Assembly: GCA_030680415.1 (NCBI GenBank)
Contig: JAUXVE010000134.1
Span: forward strand, 1-64,000
From: Rubrivivax sp.
GTDB lineage: Bacteria; Pseudomonadota; Gammaproteobacteria; Burkholderiales; Burkholderiaceae_C
DNA length: 64,000 nucleotides
Direction: 5' to 3'
Shown here: piece after piece, positions 39,771 through 48,248 of the stretch
Layout: each line of letters opens with the position of its first letter
Position numbering within the stretch: position 1 is the stretch's first letter
Position numbers and translations under genes: made by a program
Notes under the pieces: generated by a model
What the model saw: the letters and a program-made list of their open reading frames with translations, nothing else
The model's database searches: none
Told to the model about the DNA's origin: nothing

Positions 39771-41606
39771 TCAGGCCGGCCGGCCGGAGCGGCGGCGGGC
39801 CGCCGGGTCGACGTCGACCATGTGCCACCACTCGTTCCAGAAGGGTGGCCGCCGGTAGCCCACCACCCAGGGGTGCATCATGTCGGCGGCGTAGCGGTGC
39901 ACGTGCAGCTTGTAAGGCGCCCAGGCGACGGCCAGGCGCTTGGCCTGGTCGAACAGCGCCTGGCGCTCAAGGCCATCGGGCAGCGCGGCAAGCTGGTCGT
40001 AGACGGCGTCGAAGGCCGGCAGCGCGAAGCGCGACAGGTTCTGCTGCCCCAGCTGCTTGCCGTGGTAGCGGCGCAGCATGTCCTGCCCGTCGCCGCTGGT
40101 GGCGGTGGAGCCCACGCCCCACATCTGCAGGCTGCCGGCGCGCGCGGCCTTCAGGTTTTCGGGCCACTTGGCGGTCTTGAAGCGGATGCGGATGCCGAGG
40201 GCCGCCATGTTCTTCTGCCACAGCTCGTTGAGCTGGCGGCTGGCCTGGTCGGGCTGGGTGGCGTACTCCAGATGCAGCAGGCTGCCGTCGGGGCGTTCGC
40301 GCCAGCCGTCGCCGTCGCGGTCGATGTAGCCATAGAGGTCGAGCAGGGCCTTGGCGCGCGCCGGGTTGTATTCGCTGTTCTCGCTCTTGAATGCCGGGTC
40401 GTAGCCGCTCATGTGCGGCAGCACCGGACTTTGCGCCGGGATCGCCATGCCGCGGCGCACGAGGCGGATCTCGCGCTCGACGTCCACGCCCAGGTTCATG
40501 GCGCGGCGCAGCGCCACCTGGTGCGGGGCGTAGCCGCCGACGACCGGGTCTTCCATGTTGTAGTAGGTCATGGCCACGTCGGGCTGCAGCACGCGCGCAC
40601 CACGGATGCCTTGCCTGGCCAGGTTCGGTGCCACGGCGCCGCCGGGCATGGCGGCGTTGATGAACTCCGGCGGCACGCGGTCGATGAGGTCGGTCTGGCC
40701 ATTCAGGAACGACAGCCAGCGCGGCTGCGACTCCTCGATGATCGACACCTCCACGCGGTCCAGCAGCGGCAGGCGGCGGCCACGCAGCCGCGCGGCGATG
40801 GCCTGGCCCTCGGCATCGTCGGGCGCGGGCTCGCTGTGCCACAGGCGCACGCGGTAGGCCGGGTTGCGCTCCAGCACGATGAGCGAGCTGCGCCGCCACT
40901 GCGCGAGCCGGAAGGGGCCGGTGCCGACCGGGTGTTCGCCGATGCGGTTGCCGTAGAAGTCGACCACTTCGCGCGCCACGGCGCCGTACTGGCCGCTGAT
41001 GGCCAGCGCCTCGATCAGCCGCGGCCGCGGCTCATGGGTGTGGAACTGCACCGTGTGGCGGTCGAGCACGCGCAGGCCCTCCAGCGGGCGGTCGTAGTCG
41101 AAGGGCTGCTTGCGCTCCAGGGTCTGCCGGCGCGCCTCGGCCAGGCCGCTGAAGCCCAGCGCGTCGACGTTGGACCACAGCGGGCTCTTGGTGGCCGGGT
41201 CGGCGCAGCGCTTGAAGACATAGGCGAAGTCGGCGGCCACCAGCTCGCGTGGCCGGCCGCCCAGCGCCGGGTCGTCGGCGAAGAAGATGCCGGGCTGGAT
41301 ACTCACCGTCCAGGTGCGGAAGTCGGCGCTGACCTCGGGCATGCCGAGCGCCGTCAGCGGCACGATGCGCGCCGGCCGCGCCAGGTGGTCGTAGGTGTAC
41401 AGGCCCTCGAAGATGTGGGTGATGACGGTGCGCGAATAGACGTCGGTGATCTGCGGCGGGTCGAAGCTGCTTTCGGCGATCGGGAAGGCATAGCGCAGGA
41501 TGCGCAGGCCCGGGTCGGCGGCCGGTGGCGGCGTCTGCGCCAGGCCCGGCAGCGCCAGCGACGCGCCGAGGCCGGCGCCCAGGGCCAGCGTCTGCCGCCG
41601 CCGCAT
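39771..41606 (-). CDS. extracellular solute-binding protein family 5 (paralogue 2)
   Basis: A 611-residue binding protein: signal ALGAGLGASLALPGLAQTPP, then LRYAFPIAESSFDPPQITDV. It shares long identical stretches with paralogue 3, such as RYAFPIAESSFDP and HPVGTGPF. ATG 41606 shares a base with the stop of paralogue 3 (TGATG), so the two are co-translated. Confidence 0.92.
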   Translation of the reverse strand: MRRRQTLALGAGLGASLALPGLAQTPPPAADPGLRILRYAFPIAESSFDPPQITDVYSRTVITHIFEGLYTYDHLARPARIVPLTALGMPEVSADFRTWTVSIQPGIFFADDPALGGRPRELVAADFAYVFKRCADPATKSPLWSNVDALGFSGLAEARRQTLERKQPFDYDRPLEGLRVLDRHTVQFHTHEPRPRLIEALAISGQYGAVAREVVDFYGNRIGEHPVGTGPFRLAQWRRSSLIVLERNPAYRVRLWHSEPAPDDAEGQAIAARLRGRRLPLLDRVEVSIIEESQPRWLSFLNGQTDLIDRVPPEFINAAMPGGAVAPNLARQGIRGARVLQPDVAMTYYNMEDPVVGGYAPHQVALRRAMNLGVDVEREIRLVRRGMAIPAQSPVLPHMSGYDPAFKSENSEYNPARAKALLDLYGYIDRDGDGWRERPDGSLLHLEYATQPDQASRQLNELWQKNMAALGIRIRFKTAKWPENLKAARAGSLQMWGVGSTATSGDGQDMLRRYHGKQLGQQNLSRFALPAFDAVYDQLAALPDGLERQALFDQAKRLAVAWAPYKLHVHRYAADMMHPWVVGYRRPPFWNEWWHMVDVDPAARRRSGRPA

Positions 41607-43438
41607 CAGTGCGAGGCCGCGCCGCGCCGCTGCAGCGCGGCGGGGTCGATGTCGACGTATTTCCAGAAATCGCGCACGTTGAGGTTGCGGTGGTAGCCCA
41701 GCACCCAGGGGTGCGCGAGGTCGGTCCAGACGCGGTGGACGTGGATCTTGTAGGGCATGTAGGCCACCATCAACCGCGCTGCCTGCGCCATCACGGCCCG
41801 GCGCTCGGGGCTGTCGGGCATCTGGCGCTGCTGTTCGTACAGGCGGTTGTAGGCCGGCAGGTCGAAGCGGGCATGGTTGGCCTGGCCCTTGTTGGGGCCG
41901 TAGCCGAGTGCCAGGAAGGTGTCGCCGTCGGGCCCGCCGGTCCAGCCCACGCCCCACATCATGAGCTTGCCGGTGCGCGAGGTCTTCAGGTTCTCGGGCC
42001 ACTTGGCGGTCTTGAATTCGATCCGGATGCCGATGGCGTCCATGTTCTTCTTCCACAGCTCGCTGGCCTGGCGGCTCACCTGGTCGGGCTGGGTCGAATA
42101 CTCCAGCACCAGCGGCTGGCCGTCGGGCTGTTCGCGCCAGCCGTTGCCGTCGCGGTCGACGTAGCCGTGCATGTCGAGCAAGGCCTTGGCGCGGGCGCGG
42201 TCGAAGTCGCTCATCTCGCTCTTGATCCTGGGGTCGTAGCCCCAGGTCTCGGGCGCGATCGGGCCCTGCGCGGGCACGGCCTGGCCGCGGCGCAGGAGCT
42301 GGATCTCGCGGTCGATGTCCACCGCCAGGCTGATGGCCCGGCGCAGCGCCACCTTGTGCGGCTCGTAGCCACCCACCACCGGGTGCTCCATGCCGAAGTA
42401 CGACACCGAGACGTCGGAACGCGCGTAGCGCACCATCTGGATGCCCCTCTTGGCTAGGTGCGGCGCGAGCACGTTGTTCGGGAACGCGAGGTTGGCGAAC
42501 TCGGCCGGCACGTTCTCGTTGACGTCCTGCTCTTCGTTGAGAAAGCTCAGCCAGCGCGGCTGCGTTTCCTCGATCACCGAGATGTGCAGTTCGTCGATGA
42601 ACGGCAGCTTGCGGCCCTTGAACTGCTGCGCCACGGCCTGCAGCCGGGCGTCGCCGGCCGGCGCCGTCTCGTCGTAGACGACATCGCGGTAGCCGGGGTT
42701 GCGGGCCAGCACGATGCGCGAGCTGCGCTTCCAGCTCTTGAGCACGAAGGGGCCGGTGCCCACCGGGTGCTCGCCGACCTTGTCGCCGTAGTACTCGACC
42801 ACCTCGCGCGCCAGCGCGCCGGTGAAGGAGCCGTCGGTGAAGTTGTACAGGAAGCGCGGCGCGGCCTCGCCGAGCTTGACCTGGAAGGTGTAGCGGTCGA
42901 GCGTGCGCAGGCCTTCCACGGGCGCGTCGTAGTCGAAGGGCTTCTTTTCGTCGAGCAGCTTGCGGCGCAGCTCCGACAGGCCCAGGATCTTGGCGTTTTC
43001 CAGCACGTAGAGGTTGCCGCTCTTCCAGCGCGGGTCGTAGTGGCGCTTGATCGAGTAGACATAGTCCTCGGCGGTGAGCTCGCGCTTCTTGCCCTTGAAT
43101 GCCGGGTCGTCGGTGAAATGGATGCCGGGCCGGATGCGGAAGGTGAAGGTCTTGTAGTCGGCGCTGACCTCGGGCATGGCGGCGGCGGTGGCCGGGCGCA
43201 TGCGCACCGGCCTGGCCAGGAATTCGAACTCCAGCGGCGACTCGAAGAAGCCCACGACCACGGTGCGCGAATACAGGTCGGTGATCTGCGCCGGGTCGAA
43301 ACTGCTCTCGGCGATGGGGAAGGCGTAGCGCAGGATCTTCGGTTCCTGCGGCGGCGCCGGCGGCGCGGCGGCCGTGCCGGTGGCCAGCGCCAGCAGGCCG
43401 GACATCAGCGCGGCGGCCAGGGTTTGCGGGAGTCTCAT
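41606..43438 (-). CDS. extracellular solute-binding protein family 5 (paralogue 3)
   Basis: A 610-residue binding protein: signal MSGLLALATGTAAAPPAPP, then ILRYAFPIAESSFDPAQITD. It is first in the minus-strand pair and divergent from the permease operon, sharing the 229-bp region 43439-43667. It probably delivers oligopeptides or large amides to the transporter. Confidence 0.92.
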   Translation of the reverse strand: MRLPQTLAAALMSGLLALATGTAAAPPAPPQEPKILRYAFPIAESSFDPAQITDLYSRTVVVGFFESPLEFEFLARPVRMRPATAAAMPEVSADYKTFTFRIRPGIHFTDDPAFKGKKRELTAEDYVYSIKRHYDPRWKSGNLYVLENAKILGLSELRRKLLDEKKPFDYDAPVEGLRTLDRYTFQVKLGEAAPRFLYNFTDGSFTGALAREVVEYYGDKVGEHPVGTGPFVLKSWKRSSRIVLARNPGYRDVVYDETAPAGDARLQAVAQQFKGRKLPFIDELHISVIEETQPRWLSFLNEEQDVNENVPAEFANLAFPNNVLAPHLAKRGIQMVRYARSDVSVSYFGMEHPVVGGYEPHKVALRRAISLAVDIDREIQLLRRGQAVPAQGPIAPETWGYDPRIKSEMSDFDRARAKALLDMHGYVDRDGNGWREQPDGQPLVLEYSTQPDQVSRQASELWKKNMDAIGIRIEFKTAKWPENLKTSRTGKLMMWGVGWTGGPDGDTFLALGYGPNKGQANHARFDLPAYNRLYEQQRQMPDSPERRAVMAQAARLMVAYMPYKIHVHRVWTDLAHPWVLGYHRNLNVRDFWKYVDIDPAALQRRGAASH

Positions 43439-43667
43439 GCGGCGCTCCGGGTGGTGGGGGAGTTCATGAACGCGGCGTCGGGGCTGCAGGAAGCGGCGAG
43501 TCTAGATCGCGCGGTGCGCGCCGTTTGCCGGTGTACCCCCGTGCCCGAGGGGGGAAATCACCGCCGGGGCCAGCCCGGGCGCGCCCCTACACTCGCGCAT
43601 CCCGAAATCGGCGTGCCCGCCACGAGCGGCGCACGCCTGGAGCTGGCAAACCCATGATGGCAAGCGA

Positions 43668-44606
43668 ATGGCCGCCTACCTGATACGCCGCCTTTGGCAG
43701 ATGGTCCCCACGCTGGCCGGCGTGGTGCTGCTGGTGTTCTTCCTGTTCAAGTATTTCGGCGGCGACCCCGCCGAGGTGCTGGGCGGCCTGAACGCCAGCG
43801 CCGAGCAGATCGCGGCCATCCGCCAGCAGCTCGGCCTGGACGAACCGGTGCTGGTCCAGCTGTGGGTCTTCGTCAAACAGATCGTCACCTTCGACTGGGG
43901 CAAGAGCTGGGCCACCAACGAAGCGGTGAGCAACCTCTTCGCCACCCGGCTGCCGGCGACGCTGACGGTGATGATTCCCATCCTCGTGCTCGACGTGCTG
44001 CTGGCGCTGCCGATCGCGATGTGGGTGGCCTACCGCCGCGGCTCGCTGACCGACCGCATGATCATGGTCGCCACCACGGTGGCGCTGTCGATCAGCTTCC
44101 TGGTCTACGTCATCGTCGGCCAGTACGTGTTCGGCTTCCAGCTCGGCTGGTTCCCGGTGCAGGGCTGGAGCGACAGCGTCTGGAAGAACCTGCTCACCTA
44201 CGCGCCGCTGCCGGTGTTGCTGGCGGTGATGGTCGGGCTGGCGCCGCAGACGCGGCTGTACCGCAGCTTCCTGCTCGACGAGCTCGGCCAGGACTACGTG
44301 CGCACCGCGCGCGCCAAGGGCATGACCGAAGGCGTGGTGCTGTTCCGCCACGTGCTGCGCAACGCGATGATCCCGATCCTGACCAACATCGGGCTGCAGC
44401 TGCCGGGCATCTTCGTGGGCAGCTTCCTGATCGAGGTCTTCTTCTCGATCCCCGGCCTGGGCCGTGAAGTGCTGCTGGCGGTGAACCGCAGCGACTTCCC
44501 GGTCATCCAGGCAGTGACCATCTACCTGGCCGTGCTGACGATGTTCATCAACCTGCTCACCGACCTGGCCTACAAGGTGGCCGACCCGCGGGTGGTGCTG
44601 AAATGA
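43668..44606 (+). CDS. oligopeptide-type ABC permease, OppB/YejB
   Basis: A 312-residue permease: MAAYLIRRLWQMVPTLAGVV, the usual OppB N-terminus, and EAA loop DYVRTARAKGMTEGVVLFRH. About six membrane segments. It overlaps the next permease by 4 bp (ATGA). Confidence 0.93.
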   Translation: MAAYLIRRLWQMVPTLAGVVLLVFFLFKYFGGDPAEVLGGLNASAEQIAAIRQQLGLDEPVLVQLWVFVKQIVTFDWGKSWATNEAVSNLFATRLPATLTVMIPILVLDVLLALPIAMWVAYRRGSLTDRMIMVATTVALSISFLVYVIVGQYVFGFQLGWFPVQGWSDSVWKNLLTYAPLPVLLAVMVGLAPQTRLYRSFLLDELGQDYVRTARAKGMTEGVVLFRHVLRNAMIPILTNIGLQLPGIFVGSFLIEVFFSIPGLGREVLLAVNRSDFPVIQAVTIYLAVLTMFINLLTDLAYKVADPRVVLK

Positions 44607-45661
44607 ATGCGGTGGTCCTGTCCGCCGATGGCGCGCCGGCCGACGCGCTGCAGAAGAGCGAGGGTGTCTGGCACGCCGCCTGGCGCCGCTTCCAGGCCGA
44701 CCGCGTGGGCCTGGTGTCGCTGGTGGTGGTGCTGGCCTTCATCGTGCTCATCGTGCTGTCGGCGCTGGCGCTGGTGGCCGGCCAGTGGCAGAACGAGGTC
44801 GGCGTGGCCAATGCACCGCCCACCTTCATGGGGCCGGCGGCGCCGCAGTCCAGCACCGCCATCGAGGTGCCCAAGGGCCCCAATGTCGACCTCTCCGACG
44901 TCGACCCGCTGGCGCCGCGCTACAAGGAGTGGGACGAACGCGCCAGGCAGTTCGCCACCACCGAGACCGTGAAGGCCGAGACGCTGCCTTTCGGCGGCGA
45001 CCGCCTGGGCCGCGACGTGCTGTCCAAGGCCGTCAAGGGCACCGAGATCTCGGTCTTCGTGGGCGTCATGGCGGCCCTGTGCGCCACCCTCATCGGCACC
45101 GGACTCGGCGCCTGGGGCGGCTTCTTCGGCGGCAAGGCCGGTGACCTTCTGGAGTGGGTCTACAACGTCTTCGAGTCGATCCCCACCATCCTGCTCATTT
45201 TTGCCTTTGCCGCGGTGGTGGGCCGCGGTGTGGATGGCGTCGTCATCATCCTGGCGCTGACCGGCTGGACGGGCATGTACCGCCAGGTGCGCGCCGAGTT
45301 CATCAAGCACCGCAGCCGCGAATACGTGCGCGCGGCCGAAGCCATCGGGGCCAGCAGCATGAGCCGCATGTTCCGCCACATCCTGCCCAACGTCAGCCAC
45401 GTCGTGCTGGTGCGCATGAGCCTGCTCACGGTGGGCTTCATCAAGTACGAGGTGATCCTTTCCTACCTGGGCCTGGGCGTGCGCGTCGACCAGGTCAGCT
45501 GGGGCACCATGCTGGCCGAAGCGCAGAGCGAGCTGATCCTGGGCCACTGGTGGCAGCTGGCCGCAGCCACGCTCTTCATGGCGGTGTTCGTGACGGCGTT
45601 TTCGCTCATGACCGATGCGCTGCGCGATGCGCTCGACCCCAAGCTGCGGGGGCTGGAATGA
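44603..45661 (+). CDS. oligopeptide-type ABC permease, OppC/YejE
   Basis: A 352-residue permease with an N-terminal OppC_N segment (WRRFQADRVGLVSLVVVLAF), a ~130-residue periplasmic loop, and EAA loop EYVRAAEAIGASSMSRMFRH. The long loop is typical of YejE-like proteins. Confidence 0.93.
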   Translation: MNAVVLSADGAPADALQKSEGVWHAAWRRFQADRVGLVSLVVVLAFIVLIVLSALALVAGQWQNEVGVANAPPTFMGPAAPQSSTAIEVPKGPNVDLSDVDPLAPRYKEWDERARQFATTETVKAETLPFGGDRLGRDVLSKAVKGTEISVFVGVMAALCATLIGTGLGAWGGFFGGKAGDLLEWVYNVFESIPTILLIFAFAAVVGRGVDGVVIILALTGWTGMYRQVRAEFIKHRSREYVRAAEAIGASSMSRMFRHILPNVSHVVLVRMSLLTVGFIKYEVILSYLGLGVRVDQVSWGTMLAEAQSELILGHWWQLAAATLFMAVFVTAFSLMTDALRDALDPKLRGLE

Positions 45662-45673
45662 GCCCGCATGGCA

Positions 45674-45698
45674 CCCTCTCCCGCCCTGCGGGAGAGGG
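45674..45698 (+). repeat. CCCTCTCCCGC palindrome between permease and ATPase genes
   Basis: CCCTCTCCCGC, spacer CCT, GCGGGAGAGGG; a perfect 11-bp inverted repeat in the 55-bp gap. It is related to the repeat at 1379-1420 and may tune expression of the ATPase by forming an mRNA hairpin. Confidence 0.8.
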
Positions 45699-45716
45699 AG
45701 CAAGACACGACTGACC

Positions 45717-47405
45717 ATGCTGCTGAGCATTCAGGACCTGCACGTCGCCTTCCGCATGGGCAAGGGCGTGCGCGCCGAGGCCGTCAAGGGCGTCGGCTTC
45801 GACATCCCCGAGAACACCACCGTGGCGCTGGTGGGCGAGTCGGGATCGGGCAAGAGCGTGACGGCGATGTCGGTGCTGAACCTGCTGCCCGACAACGCCG
45901 AGCGCAGCGGGCGCATCCTGTGGCAGGGGCGTGAACTGCTGCAGGCCACGCTGCCCGAACTGCAGGCCCTGCGCGGCAAGGAGATCGCCTGCGTCTTCCA
46001 GGACCCGATGAGTTCGCTCAATCCGGTGTTCAACGTCGGCCAGCAGCTCACCGAGCCCTTGATGAAACACCTGGGCCTGAGCGGCCGCCAGGCGCTCACC
46101 CGTGCCGAGGAGCTGCTGGGCGAGGTCGGCATCCCCGAACCGAAGCGGCGCCTCGCGAGCTACCCGCACGAAATGAGCGGCGGCCAGCAGCAGCGCGTGA
46201 TGATCGCCATGGCGCTGTCGTGCGAACCGCGGCTGCTGATCGCCGACGAGCCGACGACGGCGCTGGACGTCACCATCCAGCGCCAGATCCTGGAACTGCT
46301 GGCCAGGCTGAAGACCCAGCACCGCATGAGCGTGCTCTTCATCAGCCACGACCTCGGCCTGGTGGGCGAGATCGCCGACCAGGTGGTGGTCATGCGGGGC
46401 GGCATCGTCCGCGAGCAGGGCCCCGTGGCGCGCATCTTCGAGGCGCCGCAGGACGACTACACCAAGGCGCTGCTGGCCTGCCGCCCGAGCCTGGAAGGCA
46501 ACCCGGCGCGGCTGATGGTGATCGACGACCACATCGCGGCGTCGGTGCGTGCGGCGCAGGGGCACGCGGCGCTGGCCAGCGCCGCTGCGCAGGCCAAGGA
46601 CGCAGCCGCCCCGGTGGTGCTGGAAGTGCGCTCGCTGGCCAAGAGCTTCTGGCTCAAGCAGGGGCTGTTCGGCAAGCGCGAGTTCAAGGCCGTGCAGGGC
46701 GTCAATTTCCAGCTCCGCAAGGGCCACACGCTGGGCGTCGTCGGCGAATCGGGGTCGGGCAAGACGACGATGGGCCTGACGCTGCTGCGCCTGCACGAAC
46801 CCACCGGCGGCGAAGTCATCTTCGACGGCCGCAACCTGCTGAAGCTCGGCGACCGCGAGCGCCAGCTGATGCGCCGGCGCATCCAGATCGTGTTCCAGAA
46901 CCCCTACGCCAGCCTCAACCCGCGCTTCACCATCGGCCAGACCCTGGTCGAGCCGATGGTCATCCACGGCATCGGCAAGGACACCGCCGAGCGCGAACAA
47001 CGCGCCCGCGACCTGCTGGAAAAGGTCGGCCTGGACGGCCGCGCCTTCGGCAAGTACCCGCATGAATTCAGCGGCGGCCAGCGCCAGCGCGTGGCCATCG
47101 CGCGCTGCCTGACGCTGAACCCCGAAGTGCTGGTGCTCGACGAGGCGGTGAGCGCGCTGGATGTCAGCGTGCAGGCGCAGGTGCTGAACCTCTTGCGCGA
47201 CCTGCAGGACGAGTTCGGCCTCGCCTATGTCTTCATCAGCCACGACCTGGCGGTGGTGCGCTTCATCAGCGACGAGGTGCTGGTGATGAAGGACGGCATC
47301 GTCGTCGAGCAGGCCAGCGCAGCGCAGATCCTGGCCGCGCCGCGCGAGGACTATACGAAGCGGTTGCTGGCGGCCATACCGCGAGGGTACCGAGAGGCCG
47401 TCTGA
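45717..47405 (+). CDS. double ABC ATPase for oligopeptide-type transporter (YejF/GsiA-like)
   Basis: A 562-residue protein with two ATPase domains. Domain 1: Walker A GESGSGKSV, signature MSGGQQQRVMIAMAL, Walker B LLIADEPTTALD. Domain 2: GESGSGKTT, FSGGQRQRVAIARCL, LVLDEAVSALD. The second Walker B has EAVSALD in place of EPTSALD. It powers the two permeases upstream. A 17-bp repeat flanks its stop codon. Confidence 0.94.
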   Translation: MLLSIQDLHVAFRMGKGVRAEAVKGVGFDIPENTTVALVGESGSGKSVTAMSVLNLLPDNAERSGRILWQGRELLQATLPELQALRGKEIACVFQDPMSSLNPVFNVGQQLTEPLMKHLGLSGRQALTRAEELLGEVGIPEPKRRLASYPHEMSGGQQQRVMIAMALSCEPRLLIADEPTTALDVTIQRQILELLARLKTQHRMSVLFISHDLGLVGEIADQVVVMRGGIVREQGPVARIFEAPQDDYTKALLACRPSLEGNPARLMVIDDHIAASVRAAQGHAALASAAAQAKDAAAPVVLEVRSLAKSFWLKQGLFGKREFKAVQGVNFQLRKGHTLGVVGESGSGKTTMGLTLLRLHEPTGGEVIFDGRNLLKLGDRERQLMRRRIQIVFQNPYASLNPRFTIGQTLVEPMVIHGIGKDTAEREQRARDLLEKVGLDGRAFGKYPHEFSGGQRQRVAIARCLTLNPEVLVLDEAVSALDVSVQAQVLNLLRDLQDEFGLAYVFISHDLAVVRFISDEVLVMKDGIVVEQASAAQILAAPREDYTKRLLAAIPRGYREAV

Positions 47406-47446
47406 TCACCGCGAGGGTACCGAGCGGCCTTGGGCGACCTCGGCGA

Positions 47447-47827
47447 TCACAGCCTGTGCGCCCCCTCCAGCCGGCCCAGCGCCTTGTCGAAGGTGAGCAG
47501 CGGCAGCTGCCCGGCCTTGCGTGCGATCTCCAGGACCAGGCAGTCGGAGAAACCCAGCGCCGGCTTGGCGCGGAACTGCGCCAGCGCGCCGGCCACCGCG
47601 TCGGCGTCCTGCAGCACCAGGCTTTCGTGCGCCAGCAGCAGCTCCAGCGCGGCGGTCAGCTGCCGGGCGGTGCGCTCGTAAACCGCCTCCAGTACCCGCA
47701 TCGTCTCGGCCAGCACCAGGTGGGACACCCAGGCGCCCTTGGCCACGGCCGCGTCGGCGGCGGCGGCCTGCCTCGCGTCGTCACGAGCCAGCAGGCGCAC
47801 CAGCACGTTGGTGTCAACGGCCTGCAT
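47447..47827 (-). CDS. VapC-type PIN toxin
   Basis: A 126-residue PIN domain: MQAVDTNVLVRLLARDDARQ (Asp), VSHLVLAETMRVLEAVYE (Glu), ALGFSDCLVLEIARKAGQL (Asp), LLTFDKALGRL (Asp). Complete. It overlaps its AbrB antitoxin by 14 bp and lies at the end of the transporter operon, away from the main TA island. Confidence 0.92.
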   Translation of the reverse strand: MQAVDTNVLVRLLARDDARQAAAADAAVAKGAWVSHLVLAETMRVLEAVYERTARQLTAALELLLAHESLVLQDADAVAGALAQFRAKPALGFSDCLVLEIARKAGQLPLLTFDKALGRLEGAHRL

Positions 47828-48086
47828 GACGGCGCTGCATGTGCTGCCGCACGCCTTGCTTCAGCTCGGCCAGGGTCTTGGCCGGCACGCCGGCAGGCAA
47901 CTCGCCGGCAAACAAGGCCTCGTGCACCTCGGCGGTGGTGTGGCGGCGCGCACGCTCGACGAAGATGCGGTCGCCGTCCTGCCGCCACTCCAGCACCGAA
48001 CCCGGCGTCAGGTGCAGGAAGCTGCGCACGGCCGCAGGCACGGACACCTGGCCTTGCGAGGTGATCTTGGTCTGCGTCTTCTGCAT
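47814..48086 (-). CDS. AbrB-family antitoxin
   Basis: A 90-residue protein: QTKITSQGQVSVPAAVRSFL, PGSVLEWRQDGDRIFVERAR. This is the swapped-hairpin barrel with a helical tail for binding VapC. The palindrome TTACCGGGGTAA at 48103-48114 lies 16 bp upstream and is a likely operator. Confidence 0.92.
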   Translation of the reverse strand: MQKTQTKITSQGQVSVPAAVRSFLHLTPGSVLEWRQDGDRIFVERARRHTTAEVHEALFAGELPAGVPAKTLAELKQGVRQHMQRRHAGR

Positions 48087-48102
48087 GGCGGGATGCTATC
48101 AC

Positions 48103-48114
48103 TTACCGGGGTAA
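48103..48114 (-). promoter_or_regulatory. small palindrome upstream of the AbrB/PIN pair
   Basis: TTACC-GG-GGTAA, immediately ahead of the antitoxin gene. Probable autoregulatory site. The rest of the gap 48115-48248 holds a short open frame (from 48122) with no recognisable similarity. Confidence 0.5.
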
Positions 48115-48248
48115 TGGCCGAGTGTCCGACACCGCACCTGCGCATCCAGATGCGTACTCCGGAACCCCTTTTGCGGGCCGCAAACAGCGCTTCACCCCCG
48201 GTCAGACGCCGCTCGAGCCGATGGTCACCCACGGCATCAGCCTCGCCG

